Source of the DNA: Candidatus Kuenenia stuttgartensis
Lineage (GTDB): Bacteria; Planctomycetota; Planctomycetia; Pirellulales; UBA1268
NCBI GenBank assembly: GCA_945876515.1
Contig: CAMCPF010000012.1
Span: 1-19,847 of the forward strand
Reading direction: 5' to 3'
Length of the DNA stretch: 19,847 nt
Shown: positions 1 to 7,584 of the stretch, piece after piece
Position numbering within the stretch: position 1 is the first letter of the stretch
Layout: each line of letters begins with the position of its first letter
Notes under the pieces: model-generated
Told to the model about the DNA's origin: nothing
The model's database searches: none
Seen by the model: only the letters and a program-made list of their open reading frames with translations
Translations under genes and position numbers: made by a program

Positions 1-124
1 TGGGCCGCGTCGCCCGCGGGGCGCCCGCGGGTTCGGCGACTGCGGCGTCCTGCGCGAAGGCGATGCCGGCCAGGCCCGCGAGCGAGGCGGCGACGAGCGC
101 GGAGGCCGCGGGGCGAAACCACAT
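1..124 (-). CDS. N-terminal fragment of a secreted protein (runs off the left edge)
   Basis: An ATG at 124 on the minus strand opens a frame that stays open to the window edge (41 codons visible). The product begins with a signal peptide: a short start MWFRP, a hydrophobic stretch rich in A, L, V and G to about residue 24, and a likely signal peptidase I site after FA, leaving a mature start of QDAAVAEP. The rest is too short to assign a function. The start lies 16 bases past the lpxI stop on the same strand, so it probably belongs to the lpxD-lpxI transcript. Confidence rests on the clean signal peptide and operon spacing; the identity is unknown. Confidence 0.6.
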   Translation of the reverse strand, partial: MWFRPAASALVAASLAGLAGIAFAQDAAVAEPAGAPRATRP

Positions 125-140
125 AGCCCGCAGTATACGG

Positions 141-1064
141 TCAGGCGGCGGAGCGGGCGGAATCGAGGACGGCCTCGCCGCCTTGGTCGCACACGCTCGC
201 GATCGTGATCCCGTGCCGCCCTGCGAACTCGGCGAGCTGCGGACGGTCCACGAGGATCGTGCGGCCCGCCTCGATGCAGAGCACCCGGGCCCCGGCGGCC
301 GCCGCCGACTCGAGCGTGCCGATCCCGATCGTCGGCATGTCGAAGCGGAGATCCTGCTGGGGCTTCGCGACCTTGACCACCGTCATTCCGCCGGTGGGGC
401 AGAGCCGGCCGGCCCGGCGAATACACTCGTCGGTGCCCTCGATCGCCTCGAGCGCCAATGGCGCCCGGTTCTTGACGACCACGGTCTGGCCGATGTCGAG
501 CCGGCCGAGCTCCTTTGCCAGCCGCCAGCCGAAGGCGACGTCTGCCTCGAGCCTCCGGCAGAGCGGCCGGCCGGCGAGCAGCCCCTCCTCGGCCAACAGC
601 TCGGGCGCGAAGTCGGTGGCCGGGCAGATGGTGACGCCGCGGGCATCGAAGGCCGAGGCGATCGCGCCCAGGAGCGAGTCGTCGCGGTTGTCGCAGCGGC
701 GGCTGACGAAGTGGGGCCAGAAGGTCTTGATGCCCGTCCAGTCGGGCAGGTGGCGGAGCCAGGCGTGCCGGGTGAAGAGTTTCGCTTTATGGATCTTGCC
801 GGCCATCGTGGCCCGGCGGACGCCGTGCCGGCGGAAGAACTCGACGGCGCCGCCGATCTCGGCCACACCCACCTCGCCCGCCACGTCGGCGAGGGGCTCG
901 AGGGCCGCGTCGGCGTGGTCGCGGATCGCGAGGATCGCGGTCCGGCCACCCGCGCGGCGGATCGCCTCGGCGACCGCGACGGGGTAGCGTCCCCAGCCGG
1001 CGAGGATGCCGATCGGCTCGCCGGCGAGGCTCGGGGCGGGGATGGTCTCGCGTCGCACGTCCAT
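141..1064 (-). CDS. lpxI: UDP-2,3-diacylglucosamine pyrophosphatase LpxI
   Basis: LpxI (formerly DUF1009) hydrolyses UDP-2,3-diacylglucosamine to lipid X and UMP in lipid A synthesis, replacing LpxH. The 307-residue product has the N-terminal motif IGILAGWGRYP (about 18-28), MAGKIHKAKLF (87-97), DDSLLGAI (128-135), VVVKNRAPLALEAIEGTD (195-212) and KVAKPQQDLRFDMPTIG (231-247). The aspartate in RFDMPTIG is probably the family's essential acidic residue. The length is close to the usual 270-300. I chose the ATG at 1064, 12 bases after the lpxD stop; a TTG at 1073 would add three residues. The neighbour lpxD acts earlier in the same pathway, so the two form a lipid A operon. LpxI is a reliable assignment; the exact start is less so. 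Confidence 0.93.
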   Translation of the reverse strand: MDVRRETIPAPSLAGEPIGILAGWGRYPVAVAEAIRRAGGRTAILAIRDHADAALEPLADVAGEVGVAEIGGAVEFFRRHGVRRATMAGKIHKAKLFTRHAWLRHLPDWTGIKTFWPHFVSRRCDNRDDSLLGAIASAFDARGVTICPATDFAPELLAEEGLLAGRPLCRRLEADVAFGWRLAKELGRLDIGQTVVVKNRAPLALEAIEGTDECIRRAGRLCPTGGMTVVKVAKPQQDLRFDMPTIGIGTLESAAAAGARVLCIEAGRTILVDRPQLAEFAGRHGITIASVCDQGGEAVLDSARSAA

Positions 1065-1076
1065 GGGCAACAAGCG

Positions 1077-2141
1077 TCAGGCGGCGTCGGCGACGGGGGC
1101 TGAACCGGCGGCGCCCGTTCGCTCCAGGGCGTCGAGCCGGGCGGCCAGCACCTTCAGTTCCTTGCGCATCTCGGGGAGCTTCGAGATCGTCGCCAGTTGG
1201 AGCTTGCGGTCGCGGAGGTCGATGGCCGGCTCGCCGAGCACGGTCTTGCCGGCCTCGATGTCGCAGGAGACTCCCGAGCGGGCCCCGAGCACGGCCTTGT
1301 CGCCGATGTGGACGTGATCGCGTACGCCGACCTGGCCGGCCATCACCACCCAGTCGCCGCTGGAGGTGCTGCCCGCCACGCCCACCTGCGAGCAGATCAT
1401 GTTGTGACGCCCCAGCCGGCAGTTGTGGGCGATCATCACGAGGTTGTCGAGCTTGGTGCCCCCGCCGATCACGGTCGGCCCGTAGGTGCCGCGGTCGATC
1501 GTGGTGCAGGCACCGACCTCGACGTCGTCGCCGAGCTCCACCCAGCCGAGCTGTGCCGAGATCGCATAGCGGCCGTCGGTGACCTTGTAGCCGAAGCCGT
1601 GGGCCCCGAGGACGGCGTTGGCATGCACGACGCAGCGTTGGCCGACGAGCGTGTTCTCATAGAGGACGGCGTTGGGATGGATCGTGGTGCCGGCCCCGAC
1701 GCGGCAGCCGGCCATGAGCCTCGCGCCCGAGTGGATCGTGACACCGGGTCCCAGTTCGCAGTCGGCCCCGACCGTGGCGAAGGGATGGATCTCGACGTCG
1801 TCGCCCAGCCGGGCCGAGGGATCGACGGCCGCCTGCGGGCTCACGCCGGTGCGGCGGCCGGCCCGCGGCGGCCGGAAGCGGGTGATCGCGGCCGCGAAGG
1901 CGGCGTGGACGTCGGCCACTTCGATCGTCGGCCGGTCGAGCGGCCCGGAGCCGGCCGGCACGATCGCGGCCGCGGCGGCCGACTTTGCCAGCAGGTGGAG
2001 CTTGTCGGGGGAATCGACGAGCGTGATGTCGTGGGGCGTGGCCGTCTCGAGGGTGGCGGCACCCGTGAGCGGCAGGCTCGTCTCATCAGCCGCAACCGCG
2101 CCACCGACGACCGCCGCGAGCTCTCCGAGCGTGACCGCCAT
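1077..2141 (-). CDS. lpxD: UDP-3-O-acylglucosamine N-acyltransferase LpxD
   Basis: LpxD transfers a 3-hydroxyacyl chain from acyl-ACP to the 2-amino group of UDP-3-O-acylglucosamine, the third step of lipid A synthesis, in the cytoplasm. The 354-residue product has the LpxD N-terminal domain (about 1-95), then a left-handed beta-helix of hexapeptide repeats (about 100-300) such as IHPFATVGADCELGPG, the GAHGFGYK loop (179-186), and IAHNCRLGRH (237-246), whose first His is residue 239 and matches the catalytic His position of E. coli LpxD. A helical C-terminal tail (about 305-342) follows, as in the trimeric enzyme. GGAGG lies 7 bases before the ATG and supports the start. It leads the lpxD-lpxI operon. 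Confidence 0.95.
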   Translation of the reverse strand: MAVTLGELAAVVGGAVAADETSLPLTGAATLETATPHDITLVDSPDKLHLLAKSAAAAAIVPAGSGPLDRPTIEVADVHAAFAAAITRFRPPRAGRRTGVSPQAAVDPSARLGDDVEIHPFATVGADCELGPGVTIHSGARLMAGCRVGAGTTIHPNAVLYENTLVGQRCVVHANAVLGAHGFGYKVTDGRYAISAQLGWVELGDDVEVGACTTIDRGTYGPTVIGGGTKLDNLVMIAHNCRLGRHNMICSQVGVAGSTSSGDWVVMAGQVGVRDHVHIGDKAVLGARSGVSCDIEAGKTVLGEPAIDLRDRKLQLATISKLPEMRKELKVLAARLDALERTGAAGSAPVADAA

Positions 2142-2202
2142 GACCGAGCCTCCCTGTCCTGTGGGTCGCCGGGGTTTCCGGCGGGGCGGGGAGACTAGGG
2201 AA

Positions 2203-2264
2203 GCCGCCGCTCGGCGGCAAGGGGAAATCGGGCGGCCGGAACCGCCCCCGCCGACGGATTTCCC
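2203..2264 (-). terminator. Hairpin-rich region downstream of the zincin-esterase gene
   Basis: The 130-base gap between the fusion gene and lpxD contains several inverted repeats. GCCGCCG/CGGCGGC (2203-2218) are perfect 7-base arms around two bases. GGGAAATC/GATTTCCC (2222-2229 and 2257-2264) enclose a second stem GGGCGG/CCGCCC (2230-2247, loop CCGGAA). No run of T follows on the minus strand, so a classical intrinsic terminator is not proven. It may end the fusion-gene transcript or shield its 3' end before the lpxD start. Confidence 0.35.
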
Positions 2265-2271
2265 GGCGGCG

Positions 2272-3963
2272 CTACTTCGCTGCGCGGTCCTGCTCGAGGG
2301 CGAGCATGGCCCGGCCCAGGCCGGTGCCGATCAGCCAGTAGGTCTCGGCGTTGCGGTTCCAGTGGTAGCCCTGATCGGCCGGTGACTCCTCGGCGGGCCG
2401 CCAGAACTCCCGCGTCGGCACGAAGCCAACCGTGCCTGCGAACTCGGGCAGCGCCGCCACCGACGCCTGGGCCTTCATGAGCGCGAGGGCGCGAGGGTGT
2501 TTTTCATCCGGGCCGGTCATCCCGGTCTCCGCGATCACGAAGGGGAGGTCGGGGGCATCCAGGTCGCGGCGGACGTCGCGGATGAAGGCCGCCATGTTGG
2601 TGGCATACTCCGCGTTGAAGCGGTCGTCGATTCGGTCGTTCCAGCCCTGGTGCCAGGCGAAGCCCGCCAGCACGTGGCCCCGAGCCGCGGCATCTGCAAC
2701 GAGTTCGCCGGCCGCGAGCTTGCCTCGCGCCCGCTTCACGAGCGCGAGCATCTCGCGGTAGAAGTGGCCCAGGATCTCGGGATGCGCGGCGATCTCCGCC
2801 GCCCGTTTCTCGCCCAGCGGGTATCCGGGCTGGCCGGCGCTCGGCGGCCGAAAATCGATCGCCAGGCTCTTGCCGCCCCAGGCGCACTTCACGAGCAGCA
2901 CCGGCTCGTCGTGGGCGTCGCCCACCACCGTGCCAAAGCCGAGCTCGGGCCCGATCAGCTCCGGTCGGGCGCCGTAGCCGACCCCCAGCCTGCCCGAGCG
3001 GTCGAGGTAGTCGATCCAGACATCGCTTCGCTCGAGCCAGGTGCCGGAGGTGTCGCGCAGGGGGCCGAACGTCGCCGCGGTGTCGGGGTCGCCTGCCAGG
3101 AACGCGAGGCTGCCGCGGCCACCGTTGCGGTCGGGGCGAGCGGCGACTTCGCCGTGCCCCTCCATGTTCGACTGCCCGGCCAGGATGTAGACGCGGATCG
3201 GCTTCGAAGCCGCGGCAGCTGCGGGAGCCACACCCCAGGCGGTCTCGAGCACGCGGAGCATCCGCGGATCGTGGGCCTGGAGTTCAACGCGGGTGAAGGG
3301 GAAGAAATCGTTCCGCGAAAAGAAGGCCTCGGTCGCTTCGGCGAAATACTCCTTCTCGTCAGTCATGGCGTAGGCGCGGCCGACCGAGTTGGGTCGGCCG
3401 TTGCCGTGGTGCTGCTCGACCTTGTCGTAGAGACCGGCCGCCCGGGCCCGCTCGAAGGCGTCCTTGATGGCCGGGTCGTCGAAGCCCAGCACGCGGAAGT
3501 GGTAGGCGTGGGCGAGCTCATGGAGCGCGAAGTTCGGCATTCGTTCGCACTCCTGGGGAAAGATCCGGATGTTCGTGAACTCGATCGCCCGGGCCATGGC
3601 CGGATCGCGGCCATGGTTCCGCAGCCAGCCGGCATCGGGATGAAATTCGGCCCGCGGTGGCACACCCGGATATTCAGGCGAGAACCAGAGCGGCGTCTCC
3701 CGGAGCTTCGCCACGGCGGCCGGCGGTACCACGCGGACGACCTCCGCGAGCTGCTCCTTGAGCAGCGAGATGGCCGTCGCGGTCGCCTCCGGGGCGGAGG
3801 CCAGGAGCGCCTTGTTTACGTGCAAGGTCCAGCCGAGCAGGTCGCGGGTCTCGTGGGTCGCCGCGGGCTCGGACGCGCCGGCCTTGTGCCAGCCGAGTGG
3901 TGCGACCGCAAGCAGGAGGGCAGTCACGGCCTTCGGCAGGGGGCGGGAGAGCGAGGGGCGCAT
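2272..3963 (-). CDS. Secreted two-domain protein: zinc-metallopeptidase-like domain fused to an SGNH/sialate O-acetylesterase-type domain
   Basis: The product has 563 residues with a signal peptide (about 1-30, hydrophobic core AVTALLLAVAPLG). The N-terminal domain (about 40-245) carries HELAH at 148-152, a zincin HExxH motif, and a downstream EYFAEATEAFF segment (205-215) that could supply the third zinc ligand. The C-terminal domain (about 255-555) starts IRVYILAGQSNMEGHGE, the block I of sialate O-acetylesterase (SASA, carbohydrate esterase family 6) proteins, with a probable nucleophile Ser265. It also shows KCAWGGKSLA (359-368), WHQGWND (437-443) and a late GYHW (532-535) whose His534 could be catalytic. 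An A/G-rich linker joins the domains. AGGAG lies 6 bases before the ATG. It probably acts outside the cytoplasm on acetylated glycans or glycoproteins; the substrate is unknown. Confidence 0.85.
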   Translation of the reverse strand: MRPSLSRPLPKAVTALLLAVAPLGWHKAGASEPAATHETRDLLGWTLHVNKALLASAPEATATAISLLKEQLAEVVRVVPPAAVAKLRETPLWFSPEYPGVPPRAEFHPDAGWLRNHGRDPAMARAIEFTNIRIFPQECERMPNFALHELAHAYHFRVLGFDDPAIKDAFERARAAGLYDKVEQHHGNGRPNSVGRAYAMTDEKEYFAEATEAFFSRNDFFPFTRVELQAHDPRMLRVLETAWGVAPAAAAASKPIRVYILAGQSNMEGHGEVAARPDRNGGRGSLAFLAGDPDTAATFGPLRDTSGTWLERSDVWIDYLDRSGRLGVGYGARPELIGPELGFGTVVGDAHDEPVLLVKCAWGGKSLAIDFRPPSAGQPGYPLGEKRAAEIAAHPEILGHFYREMLALVKRARGKLAAGELVADAAARGHVLAGFAWHQGWNDRIDDRFNAEYATNMAAFIRDVRRDLDAPDLPFVIAETGMTGPDEKHPRALALMKAQASVAALPEFAGTVGFVPTREFWRPAEESPADQGYHWNRNAETYWLIGTGLGRAMLALEQDRAAK

Positions 3964-4015
3964 CAGTGGCTCCTGAAGTGAACGTGGCTCGAAGAGTCGC
4001 GGGCGGATCGGCTCC

Positions 4016-4666
4016 TCAGCGGAAGACCGGCAGCGTCTGGCCGCGGGATTTGGCGTGGGCTTCGACGGCGGCTTCGAACTTTTCGGCGAGCTGGCGGCGG
4101 GCGGCTTCAGCCTCCGCGTCGGCCGGGGGCTTGGCCGGCGGTTTGGCTGGTTGCTGTTTGGGGTCGCGTCGCGGCCGCTCGCGGGGCAGATAGGCGGGCG
4201 AGTCGGGCCGGGCCCCGGGGTTCATCGCCACGAGCAGTTCGTGATAGGCCGTGAGTCTGGCGATGTAGTCGTCGAGCAGCCGGGGGCGGTCGGCGGCCGC
4301 GGCTTGGAAGTAGGCGTCGATCGCCTCCTGCTCGAGCCGTTTCCACTCCGTGCCGGCCGCCCGAAAGGCGGCGGCGACGTCGCGACGATCCATCCGGTCG
4401 ACGGTGCGGATCAGTTGGTCGATGGCCGCACGGCTCGGCTTGCGTCCGGCCTCGAGCAGCCGCTTTTGGAGTTCGGTCACCGCGCCGAGCTTGTCCTCGC
4501 GGGGCCAGAGCAGCCAGATCGCAGCCGCCAGAATCGCGAGCAGCGCGATGGCGGCCACCACGAGCCACGGGCGGACGCCCGCCTGGGTGCCGGGGTCGGG
4601 AGCATGGGTTCGGGGTCGCGGCATGGCCTTGCTCGGGGCGTCAGGTGCCGTCGTCACCGCCGTCAT
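4016..4666 (-). CDS. Single-pass membrane protein with Pro/Ala/Lys-rich tail, function unknown
   Basis: I do not recognise this family. The 216-residue product has a Pro/Thr-rich N-terminus (1-33), one strong membrane segment (about 34-54, VVAAIALLAILAAAIWLLW) and a charged helical region (about 60-150). A low-complexity stretch with PAKPPAKPP follows, then a final helix ending QTLPVFR. The ATG at 4666 overlaps the end of the upstream DUF1559 gene by 26 bases. An in-frame ATG at 4624 would remove 14 residues and leave a 16-base gap. Neither start has a good Shine-Dalgarno sequence, so the start is uncertain. The tight coupling suggests co-expression with the pseudopilin and a possible role in the same envelope structure, which is inference. 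Confidence 0.75.
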   Translation of the reverse strand: MTAVTTAPDAPSKAMPRPRTHAPDPGTQAGVRPWLVVAAIALLAILAAAIWLLWPREDKLGAVTELQKRLLEAGRKPSRAAIDQLIRTVDRMDRRDVAAAFRAAGTEWKRLEQEAIDAYFQAAAADRPRLLDDYIARLTAYHELLVAMNPGARPDSPAYLPRERPRRDPKQQPAKPPAKPPADAEAEAARRQLAEKFEAAVEAHAKSRGQTLPVFR

Positions 4667-5582
4667 CGGTCACGGCGGTCGGATCCATGCCGTCGCCGAT
4701 GAGCGCATACCGCAGGAGCACCTCCCGATCGGTGTCGGTCGTGATCGGTTCCACGTGGGCGTCGAGAAACACGAACTGCACGACGTCGGCATGGCGGCTG
4801 CCGAACTTGCGGGCGCTGCGGTCGTCGGGAGCGCCGGCCAGCCCGCGGTAGACGTCGCGAAAGAGCACATCGGGAGTGTCGGAGGGAAACAGGGCCGTGT
4901 CTCCCTGCCACCGCTGGGCCATGTCGCCCCAGGAGGCATCGGCCGGCGGGATGTGTCGCTCGCCGACTGCGAAGGTCTTGCTCATGCCGTCGGTGACGTG
5001 CCCGGGCTTCACCTTGGAGAAGGTGAAGATCGGCCCGGCCTTCTTCCCGTCGGGCACACCGGTCTCGGAGGCGTACATGAACCAGCTGCCCGCGCTGGCG
5101 GCATAGTCGCCGCCGGCCGCCACGCCGAGCACCGGGGGCCGCTGGTTGTTGTTGTCGAAGTTGCGGTCGGCGGCGGGGCCGCGGCGGCTGGGGCAGTAGT
5201 ATCCGGCCACGGGGGACCGCATCGCCTTGGCATTGCGGGCGTCGAAGACGGGGGCGTCGGGCACCCAGGCGTCGAAGATCGCCTGCTCCTCGAGGTAGGG
5301 CAGCAGGCGAAACGTCCAGCCGTAGCCGTCCGGCTCCCGTGACAGCCGGCCGGTCGGGAAGATCTTGCGGCCCGACTCGTGCGACATGATCGCCAGCCCG
5401 AGCTGCCTCAGGTGGTTGGCGCACTGGGTGCGGCGGGCGGCTTCGCGGGCGCTCTGCACCGCCGGCAGCAGGAGCCCGATCAGCGTGGCGATGATGGCGA
5501 TCACCACCAGAAGTTCCACCAGGGTGAAGCCCCGATAAAAACTCCGCTCCAACCTGGCGTTGCTGGGAAATACAGCGACCAT
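4641..5582 (-). CDS. DUF1559 pseudopilin-like protein (type II secretion/type IV pilin N-terminus)
   Basis: The 313-residue product begins with a class III signal peptide. A short basic leader ends at Gly18, followed by FTLVELLVVIAIIATLIGLLLPAVQ (residues 19-43) with Glu at position +5 after the cleavage site. It continues REAARRTQC, then DUF1559 hallmarks: CPSRR, GDYAASAGSW, DGMSKTFAVGERH. Near the end is H-X9-DA where most relatives have H-X9-DG. Planctomycetes carry many such paralogs; they are thought to be processed by a prepilin peptidase, but their role is unsettled. It lies upstream of, and overlaps, the single-pass membrane protein gene, so the two are probably co-transcribed. No clear ribosome binding site precedes the ATG. 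Confidence 0.92.
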   Translation of the reverse strand: MVAVFPSNARLERSFYRGFTLVELLVVIAIIATLIGLLLPAVQSAREAARRTQCANHLRQLGLAIMSHESGRKIFPTGRLSREPDGYGWTFRLLPYLEEQAIFDAWVPDAPVFDARNAKAMRSPVAGYYCPSRRGPAADRNFDNNNQRPPVLGVAAGGDYAASAGSWFMYASETGVPDGKKAGPIFTFSKVKPGHVTDGMSKTFAVGERHIPPADASWGDMAQRWQGDTALFPSDTPDVLFRDVYRGLAGAPDDRSARKFGSRHADVVQFVFLDAHVEPITTDTDREVLLRYALIGDGMDPTAVTDDGGDDGT

Positions 5583-5644
5583 TCGGGAAGCCTACCACCC
5601 CGTACAGGTGGCCGCGAGCGATCGGCCTTTCCGGGGCCAACGCC

Positions 5645-6382
5645 TCAGCCCTGCCGCGTCTTCAGGCAGGCAAGGCCCCCGTCAACGCCCAGTACCTGAC
5701 CGGTGATCCAGTCCTGGGCGGGGTCGAGCAGAAACGCGATCGCCCGGGCCACGTCCTCCGGCGTGCCAAGCCGGCCGAGCGGGTGCATGCCGATCGAGGC
5801 CTTCTCGGCGAGTTCGCTGGCGACGAGCCCCTGGGTGAGCGGCGTCCTGGTGAGGCCGGGAGCGACGGCATTGAAGCGGATTCGCTGGCGGGCGTAGGTG
5901 GCCGCCGCCGAGAGCACCAGGCCCACGATGCCCGCCTTGGCCGCGGCGATCGCCTCGTGGTTGGCCAGTCCGATCCGGGCCGCGGCGCTCGAGACCAGCA
6001 CGACCGATCCGCCGTCGGCCTTGAGCAGCCGGCCGGCGGCCCGCACGCAGCCGAAGGCGGTCGTGAGGTTCGCGGCCAACGTCGCCTGCCATTCAGCCGT
6101 CGTCGTGAGGTGGGCCGGCTTGAGCAGGAGCGATCCCGCGCAGCAGGCAATGCCCGTGAGACCACCCAGGGTTTCGGCGGCATGGCCAATGCAGGCATCG
6201 ACCGCGTCGGGATCGGCTGCATCGACCACCGCATGCTCCGACCCGAGCTCAGCAGCCACGGCAGCGAGTTTCCCGGCGTCCCGGCCAGCCAGGAACACGC
6301 GGCCTCCCCCAGCCACGACACTCTTGGCCAGGGCCGAGCCGATGCCGCCTGCTCCGCCGAGGATGAAAACCTGCTGGATCAT
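5645..6382 (-). CDS. Short-chain dehydrogenase/reductase (SDR) family protein without the catalytic Tyr
   Basis: This is a 245-residue Rossmann-fold protein. The nucleotide-binding motif GGAGGIG is at 9-15, a Cys-containing CCAG replaces the usual NNAG at 80-83, and N105 matches the conserved Asn. VSS at 130-132 supplies the Ser, and VAPG at 173-176 follows the active site. The YxxxK position reads IAAAK (145-149): Lys149 is kept but the Tyr is Ile. The C-terminus has LLDPAQDWITGQVLGVDGG, typical of classical SDRs. It may therefore be a non-oxidoreductase relative or use another acid. I chose the ATG at 6382 because it places the Rossmann strand at the usual distance from the N-terminus; a GTG at 6391 would add three residues. 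The substrate is unknown. Confidence 0.88.
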   Translation of the reverse strand: MIQQVFILGGAGGIGSALAKSVVAGGGRVFLAGRDAGKLAAVAAELGSEHAVVDAADPDAVDACIGHAAETLGGLTGIACCAGSLLLKPAHLTTTAEWQATLAANLTTAFGCVRAAGRLLKADGGSVVLVSSAAARIGLANHEAIAAAKAGIVGLVLSAAATYARQRIRFNAVAPGLTRTPLTQGLVASELAEKASIGMHPLGRLGTPEDVARAIAFLLDPAQDWITGQVLGVDGGLACLKTRQG

Positions 6383-6391
6383 CGGCGGCAC

Positions 6392-6407
6392 TCGTGCCGG
6401 GGCACGA
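6392..6407. repeat. Inverted repeat between sigma factor and SDR genes
   Basis: TCGTGCC-GG-GGCACGA is a perfect palindromic hairpin with 7-base arms. It lies in the 46-base gap between the sigma factor stop (6429) and the SDR start (6382). No T-run follows on the minus strand. It could attenuate read-through, stabilise the end of the sigma factor mRNA, or be an operator for the SDR gene. Confidence 0.4.
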
Positions 6408-6428
6408 CCAGAATCGCAGTTCGCAATC

Positions 6429-7451
6429 TCACAACCAGTCGCCTACCGCCTGCTCGAGCTTGGCCTCGGCGGCGAGTTCCCGCAAGCGATCCATGGCTCG
6501 GCCCTGGATCTGGCGGATCCGCTCCTTGCAGACCCCCATCTGGCTGCCGAGTTCCCGGAAGGTCCGCGGCGGCTTGCCATCGAATCCGAACCGGGCCACG
6601 ACGATCTTCCGCTCCCGCGGCTCGAGTTCGGCGAGAAAGCCTGCGAACAGATCCTTCAGCATCGCGATCTGCTCGCTCGAGCAGTACTCGTGGCCTGACT
6701 CGACGGCGGCGCGATCCTTGAGGGCCTCATCATCGGCCACGAACCGCTTTCGCAGTTGGCGGCCACGGTGCGAGAGCCGGTAAAAGTGCCGCTGAATGGC
6801 GTACGTCGCATAGGTGCTGAAGCGGTTGCCAAGGGCGAAGTTGAACTTCTCCACGGCCCGCATCAAGGCGAGATTACCCTCGCTCACGAGTTCCTCGAAC
6901 GCCCAGGTGGCGTCGACGAACTTCTTGGCGATGGAGACAACCAGCCGCAGATTGGCGGTGATCAGGATTGCTTTGACCGTCTCGGCCTCGGCCAGCAAGC
7001 CCTCGACCTGCTCGATCTGGCGGAGCGAGGCCCGGCTGCGGTCGAGTCGTCCGCGGATGGCAGCGGCCCGGAACTTCAGCCAGTTCATCCGCCGGAAGTA
7101 GAACTGCTCCTCTTCCTTGGCCAGGAGCCGGGTTTGGTAGAGGCTGGCGATGTAGGGGGTCGTGCCGGCGGCCGTCGGTGCCGCAGCATCGGAGCGCTCG
7201 AGTGGGACGGCGGCCGCGGCCGGGAGGTCGGTGGCCAGCCGCTCCGCATCGGCTCTCCGAAACTGCGAGCAAGCGATGAAATCGATCGGACGGTGAAAGA
7301 GTCGTTCGCGGCGGGCCCGGAGTTCGGCCAGGCGGGCGGCGCGGGCGACCGCTTCGCGCCGGCTCATGACCGGGAGTTTGCCAGCGGAGGCCTTGGCGGT
7401 GGAGCGGGAGTTGCGGGTCGAGGCCTTCCGAGGCCGGGCGATGGCGATCAT
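6429..7451 (-). CDS. RNA polymerase sigma-70 family factor (primary-like, alternative)
   Basis: This 340-residue sigma factor directs core RNA polymerase to promoters. The first 95 or so residues are a basic, low-complexity extension with no recognised domain. A region 1.2-like segment follows (about 98-122, TPYIASLYQTRLLAKEEE), then region 2 (about 160-228): ANLRLVVSIAKKF, FEELVSEGNLALMRAVEKF and RFSTYATYAIQRHF. Region 4 is at about 272-328: LEPRERKIVVARFGFDG, TFRELGSQMGVCKERIRQIQGRAMDRLR. Only about 45 residues separate regions 2 and 4, so region 3 looks reduced or lost. It is related to RpoD but too short to be the housekeeping factor. GAGGA lies a few bases before the ATG. Target genes are not evident. 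Confidence 0.93.
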   Translation of the reverse strand: MIAIARPRKASTRNSRSTAKASAGKLPVMSRREAVARAARLAELRARRERLFHRPIDFIACSQFRRADAERLATDLPAAAAVPLERSDAAAPTAAGTTPYIASLYQTRLLAKEEEQFYFRRMNWLKFRAAAIRGRLDRSRASLRQIEQVEGLLAEAETVKAILITANLRLVVSIAKKFVDATWAFEELVSEGNLALMRAVEKFNFALGNRFSTYATYAIQRHFYRLSHRGRQLRKRFVADDEALKDRAAVESGHEYCSSEQIAMLKDLFAGFLAELEPRERKIVVARFGFDGKPPRTFRELGSQMGVCKERIRQIQGRAMDRLRELAAEAKLEQAVGDWL

Positions 7452-7519
7452 GCGAAATCCTCGCGGGCTTTTGGGGAGGAGTGGCCCGGGGAGGAAACCG
7501 CACGTCGGCCGCCAAGCTA

Positions 7520-7555
7520 ACCGGGCCTGCCGGATTTCCGGCCGGCCCGGTTTTT
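7520..7555. terminator. Strong GC-rich hairpin with T-run on the plus side
   Basis: A 14-base stem with one mismatch (ACCGGGCCTGCCGG, 7520-7533, against 7538-7551) and an ATTT loop is followed on the plus strand by TTTTT (7551-7555). That is a textbook intrinsic terminator for plus-strand transcription. It sits 30 bases past the end of the minus-strand PEP-CTERM gene and ahead of the sigma factor gene. In the minus direction it keeps the stem but is followed only by TTAGCTT. It may end the surface-protein operon and also block antisense transcription into it. Confidence 0.65.
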
Positions 7556-7584
7556 ACGCAGGTCGGGTCGTGAACCGGCCGGGA

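Noticed and set aside
2695..2709. TGCAA-N5-TCGCC, a partial match to the palindromic box
   Set aside because: Only 8 of 10 fixed bases, inside a coding region and away from any promoter; expected by chance.
2497..3981. Long plus-strand open frame (494 codons) opposite the zincin-esterase gene
   Set aside because: Its product is low-complexity and Arg/Gly/Val-rich with no recognisable motif; the minus strand carries a signal peptide and two clear domains.
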